64,000 nt of DNA, from positions 61,423 through 125,422 of the forward strand of contig QHRU01000060.1 in NCBI GenBank assembly GCA_003220225.1, given 5' to 3'. The stretch is from Candidatus Rokuibacteriota bacterium. Its GTDB lineage: Bacteria > Methylomirabilota > Methylomirabilia > Rokubacteriales > CSP1-6. Below the pieces are notes generated by a model. It searched no databases. It was given only the letters and a program-made list of their open reading frames with translations, and was not told the DNA's origin. Both the position numbers and the translations under genes were made by a program. Shown piece by piece: positions 61,592 to 64,000 of the stretch (positions are counted from its first letter, which is position 1; every line of letters begins with the position of its first letter).

Positions 61592-62614
61592 ATGCGCGCC
61601 GTCGTCTTCCACGGTCCCGAGGATCTGCGCGACGAGGTCCTGCCGGTCCCGGAGCCGGCGGCCGGCGAGATCGTGCTCCGCATCGACGCGGCGCTGACGT
61701 GCGGCACCGACGTCAAAGTGCGGCGCCGCGGCCACCCGGTGATGATCCCGCGCGTGCCGACGGTGTTCGGCCACGAGTTCGCGGGCACGGTCACCGCCGT
61801 CGGGGCCGGCGTCTCGACCGTGCGCGAGGGCGACCGCGTGGCCGCCGCCAACTCGGCGCCGTGCGGCGAGTGTCGCCCGTGCCTCGCCCGGCGGCCCAAC
61901 CTCTGCGAGGACCTGTTGTTCGTCAACGGCGCCTACGGCGAGTACATCGCGCTGCCCTCGCGTCTCGTCGCGAAGAACATCGTGCGCCTGGACCGCGTCG
62001 CCGCCGCGCGCGCCGCGTTCGCGGAGCCGCTCGCCTGCGCGATGCTGGGCGTCGAGCGCGCGCGGCTCGAGGAGGGCCAGACGGTGGCCGTGTTCGGCCA
62101 CGGACCGCTCGGCTGCCTGCTCGGTATGGTGGCCGCCGCGCGCAAGTGCCGCGTGCTCCTCGTGGGCAAGGCCGGCTGGCGCCTCGATCGCGTGCGCGCG
62201 CTCGGCATCGGCGAGTGCGTGGACGCCGCCGCCAGCGCCGACGTCGTCGCGGATCTCGGCGCCATGACCGACGGGCGAGGGCCCGACGTCACGATCGACG
62301 CCACCGGTCGCCCGGAGGTGTGGGAGCAGGCCATGGCCGCCGTGGGGCGCGGAGGAAGCGTGGTATTCTTTGGTGGTTGCGCGCCCGGGACTTCGGTGCG
62401 GGTGGACACTCGCCGCGCGCATTACGAAGAGCTCACGCTCGTCGGCGCGTTTCACCATACGCCCGAGCTCATCCGGCAGGCGGTGGACGCGCTCGAGACC
62501 GGGGCCGTCGCCCCGGACGGACTCGTGACACACCGTATGCGGCTGGACGGCGTGCGCACGGCGCTGGATCTCATGCAGAAGGGCGAGGCGTTGAAGGTGC
62601 TCATCGAGCCATGA
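61592..62614 (+). CDS. Zinc-dependent alcohol dehydrogenase, copy 2
   Basis: A 340-aa paralogue of the preceding gene: TCGTDVKV (catalytic Cys; the usual Gly-Ser replaced by Gly-Thr), FGHEFAG, CGECRPCLARRPNLC and VFGHGPLGCLLG. The two copies share perhaps a third of residues, so this is an old duplication. A GTG at 61559 would overlap the previous stop, but the conserved N-terminus begins at ATG 61592. Its stop overlaps the next gene. Confidence 0.88.
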   Translation: MRAVVFHGPEDLRDEVLPVPEPAAGEIVLRIDAALTCGTDVKVRRRGHPVMIPRVPTVFGHEFAGTVTAVGAGVSTVREGDRVAAANSAPCGECRPCLARRPNLCEDLLFVNGAYGEYIALPSRLVAKNIVRLDRVAAARAAFAEPLACAMLGVERARLEEGQTVAVFGHGPLGCLLGMVAAARKCRVLLVGKAGWRLDRVRALGIGECVDAAASADVVADLGAMTDGRGPDVTIDATGRPEVWEQAMAAVGRGGSVVFFGGCAPGTSVRVDTRRAHYEELTLVGAFHHTPELIRQAVDALETGAVAPDGLVTHRMRLDGVRTALDLMQKGEALKVLIEP

Positions 62615-63213
62615 CGAAGCGGATCACCGTGATGGTCGCGCTGCTGCTCGCGGCGGCGGCGCCCGCGCCCGCGTGGGCCTTCGACGCGGAGCAGACCTTC
62701 AAGAAGGGCACCTTCGTGCTCTCCGGCGAGGGCGCCTACGGCTGGCAGTTCAACCTCGAGAACAAGAAGAGCGTGACCTATCTCGAGTTCTACGACGTGG
62801 GCGTACGGTTCAGCCTGCTGCCCTTCGATCCTGTCGGCAAAGACCATTTCTGGTACGGCGCGCTCGAGGTGGGCTTCGAGCCCCTCTATCAGAAGTACAC
62901 GGAGCCCAAGCCGGCGTTCTGGGCGGGGCTGGCCTCGGTCCTGCGCTATCACTTCCTCGGCCTCGGCCGCGTCGTGCCCTACGCGGAGCTGGGCGCGGCC
63001 GCTGGCGGCACCGACCTCGAGATCCGCGAGATCGACTCGAGCTTCGCATTCCTGCTCTTCGGCGGTCTGGGCGCGTCGCTGTTCGTCTCGGACAAGACCG
63101 CGCTCTACGCGGGGTACCGGTACCAGCACGTCTCCAACGGCAACACGAGCCAGCCGAACCGCGGCTTCGAAGCCCACGTCGGCGTGGCGGGCATCTCCTT
63201 CTACTTCCCCTGA
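62611..63213 (+). CDS. Lipid A deacylase PagL-like outer-membrane protein
   Basis: A 200-aa protein with a Sec signal (ends PAWAF) and an eight-strand barrel pattern ending in Phe-Pro. The PagL active-site motif appears as YQHVSNGN, with the catalytic His and Ser, and a downstream Glu in GFEAHVG. PagL removes the 3-O acyl chain from lipid A, modulating outer-membrane packing. The ATG overlaps the upstream dehydrogenase stop. Coupling to isoprenoid and hopanoid genes suggests joint control of outer-membrane lipids. Confidence 0.85.
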   Translation: MTKRITVMVALLLAAAAPAPAWAFDAEQTFKKGTFVLSGEGAYGWQFNLENKKSVTYLEFYDVGVRFSLLPFDPVGKDHFWYGALEVGFEPLYQKYTEPKPAFWAGLASVLRYHFLGLGRVVPYAELGAAAGGTDLEIREIDSSFAFLLFGGLGASLFVSDKTALYAGYRYQHVSNGNTSQPNRGFEAHVGVAGISFYFP

Positions 63214-63216
63214 GGC

Positions 63217-64000
63217 ATGAACGTGGCCACCGTTCCCATCTCCGAGATTCTCCTGGCCGGCCCGCGCGGCTTCTGCGCGGGCGTCGAGCGCGCCATCGAC
63301 ATCGTCGAGCTGGCGCTGTCGGTCTGCCGCCCGCCCGTCTACGTCCGCCGCGAGATCGTGCACAACCGGCACGTGGTGGAGTCGCTGCGCGCCAAGGGCG
63401 CCGTCTTCGTGGACGAGCTGGCCGAGGTGCCGAACGACGCCACGGTGATCTTCAGCGCCCACGGGATCTCGCCCGCCGTCCGCGAGGACGCCCAGCGGCG
63501 CCGCCTGCGCGTCATCGACGCCACGTGCCCGCTGGTGACGAAGGTCCACCTCGAGGCGGTTCGCTACGCGCGCGAGGGCTACTCGATCGTGCTCATCGGC
63601 CACGAGGATCACGACGAGGTCATCGGCACGCTGGGCGAGGCGCCCGACCGCATCGTGGTCATCGACAGCGTCGTCGAGGTCGACAGGCTCGAGGTGCCGA
63701 ACCCCGAGAAGATCGCGTACCTCACGCAGACGACGCTGTCCGTCGACGACACGCGCGACGTCATCGAGGCGCTGCGTCGCAAGTTCCCGCGCATCGTGGG
63801 CCCGTCGCGCGACGACATCTGCTACGCGACCCAGAACCGCCAGGCCGCCGTGAAGCGGCTGGCGGGGGACGTGGACGTCCTGCTCGTCATCGGCGCCGCC
63901 AACTCGTCGAACGCCAACCGGCTCGTCGAGGTCGCGAAGATGGCGGGCACGCACGCGCATCTCATCAACGACGTGAGCGACATCCGATCGGAGTGGCTGG
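63217..64000 (+). CDS. ispH: 4-hydroxy-3-methylbut-2-enyl diphosphate reductase (3' truncated by window edge)
   Basis: Last step of the MEP isoprenoid route, giving IPP and DMAPP. The visible 261 codons start ATG three bases after the upstream stop. [17 protein letters not shown] contains the first cluster Cys, [12 protein letters not shown] the first His, [10 protein letters not shown] and [11 protein letters not shown] the other conserved His, and [11 protein letters not shown] the second Cys. The frame runs off the window. It would supply the precursor for HpnD and Shc. Confidence 0.96.
   Translation, partial: MNVATVPISEILLAGPRGFCAGVERAIDIVELALSVCRPPVYVRREIVHNRHVVESLRAKGAVFVDELAEVPNDATVIFSAHGISPAVREDAQRRRLRVIDATCPLVTKVHLEAVRYAREGYSIVLIGHEDHDEVIGTLGEAPDRIVVIDSVVEVDRLEVPNPEKIAYLTQTTLSVDDTRDVIEALRRKFPRIVGPSRDDICYATQNRQAAVKRLAGDVDVLLVIGAANSSNANRLVEVAKMAGTHAHLINDVSDIRSEWL

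Overview
The window is GC-rich DNA (roughly 70 percent by eye) from a Gram-negative bacterium. Outer-membrane beta-barrels, Wza-like export, a Mla phospholipid system, a PagL-like lipid A deacylase and hopanoid genes all point to a two-membrane cell. Hopanoids, a tungsten aldehyde oxidoreductase complex, a UGSC-motif selenoprotein and very frequent GTG starts with 4-bp stop/start overlaps would fit an uncultured soil lineage such as Rokubacteria/Methylomirabilota. That placement is inference, not something the sequence proves. I see no rRNA, tRNA or CRISPR array.

Layout. 1-5.4 kb: the end of an NtrC-type sigma-54 activator and its small histidine kinase, a degenerate nucleotidyltransferase, a short-chain dehydrogenase and serA. 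5.4-10.5 kb: an exopolysaccharide export operon (beta-barrel protein, Wza-like protein, Wzz/GumC-like protein, CpsD-like tyrosine kinase) behind a good sigma-70 promoter. 10.5-14.8 kb (minus strand): gluconokinase-like kinase, pgl and zwf. 14.85-16.7 kb: a 70-aa protein followed by a UGSC selenoprotein whose frame is interrupted by one TGA with a SECIS-like hairpin 3' of it; conventional gene calling would split it. 16.8-19.7 kb: a pilin with a sigma-54 promoter, an EamA transporter, a beta-hydroxyacid dehydrogenase and a lipoprotein. 19.8-23.9 kb: a four-gene operon for a W-dependent aldehyde:acceptor oxidoreductase complex. 24-35.5 kb: metabolic genes, CopC/CopD, and a Wzy-type ligase with TPR repeats.

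35.5-43.4 kb: malate synthase, an MBL-fold hydrolase, a BT1-family transporter and a molybdopterin oxidoreductase, separated by repeat-filled spaces. The repeats include a five-copy 136-bp tandem array and a single 151-bp relative with perfect 36-bp terminal inverted repeats (MITE-like). A second palindromic repeat family occurs three times. 43.4-64 kb: a membrane-lipid region. On the minus strand run shc, mlaE, mlaF, mlaD, mlaC, an inositol-phosphate cytidylyltransferase/CDP-alcohol transferase pair, ino1, hpnN and coaA (which appears to start at CTG). On the plus strand run a carotenoid-type membrane protein, hpnH, a small conserved gene, hpnG, hpnA, hpnD, two zinc alcohol dehydrogenases, a PagL-like protein and ispH, which runs off the window.

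How the genes work together. The last 20 kb is a coherent module. IspH feeds isoprenoids to HpnD and Shc, HpnH/HpnG/HpnA extend the hopanoid, and HpnN with the Mla set probably moves lipids to the outer membrane. Ino1 with the cytidylyltransferase and CDP-alcohol transferase suggests an inositol lipid or inositol phosphodiester product. The least explained items are the UGSC selenoprotein with its small upstream partner and the MITE-like repeat family.
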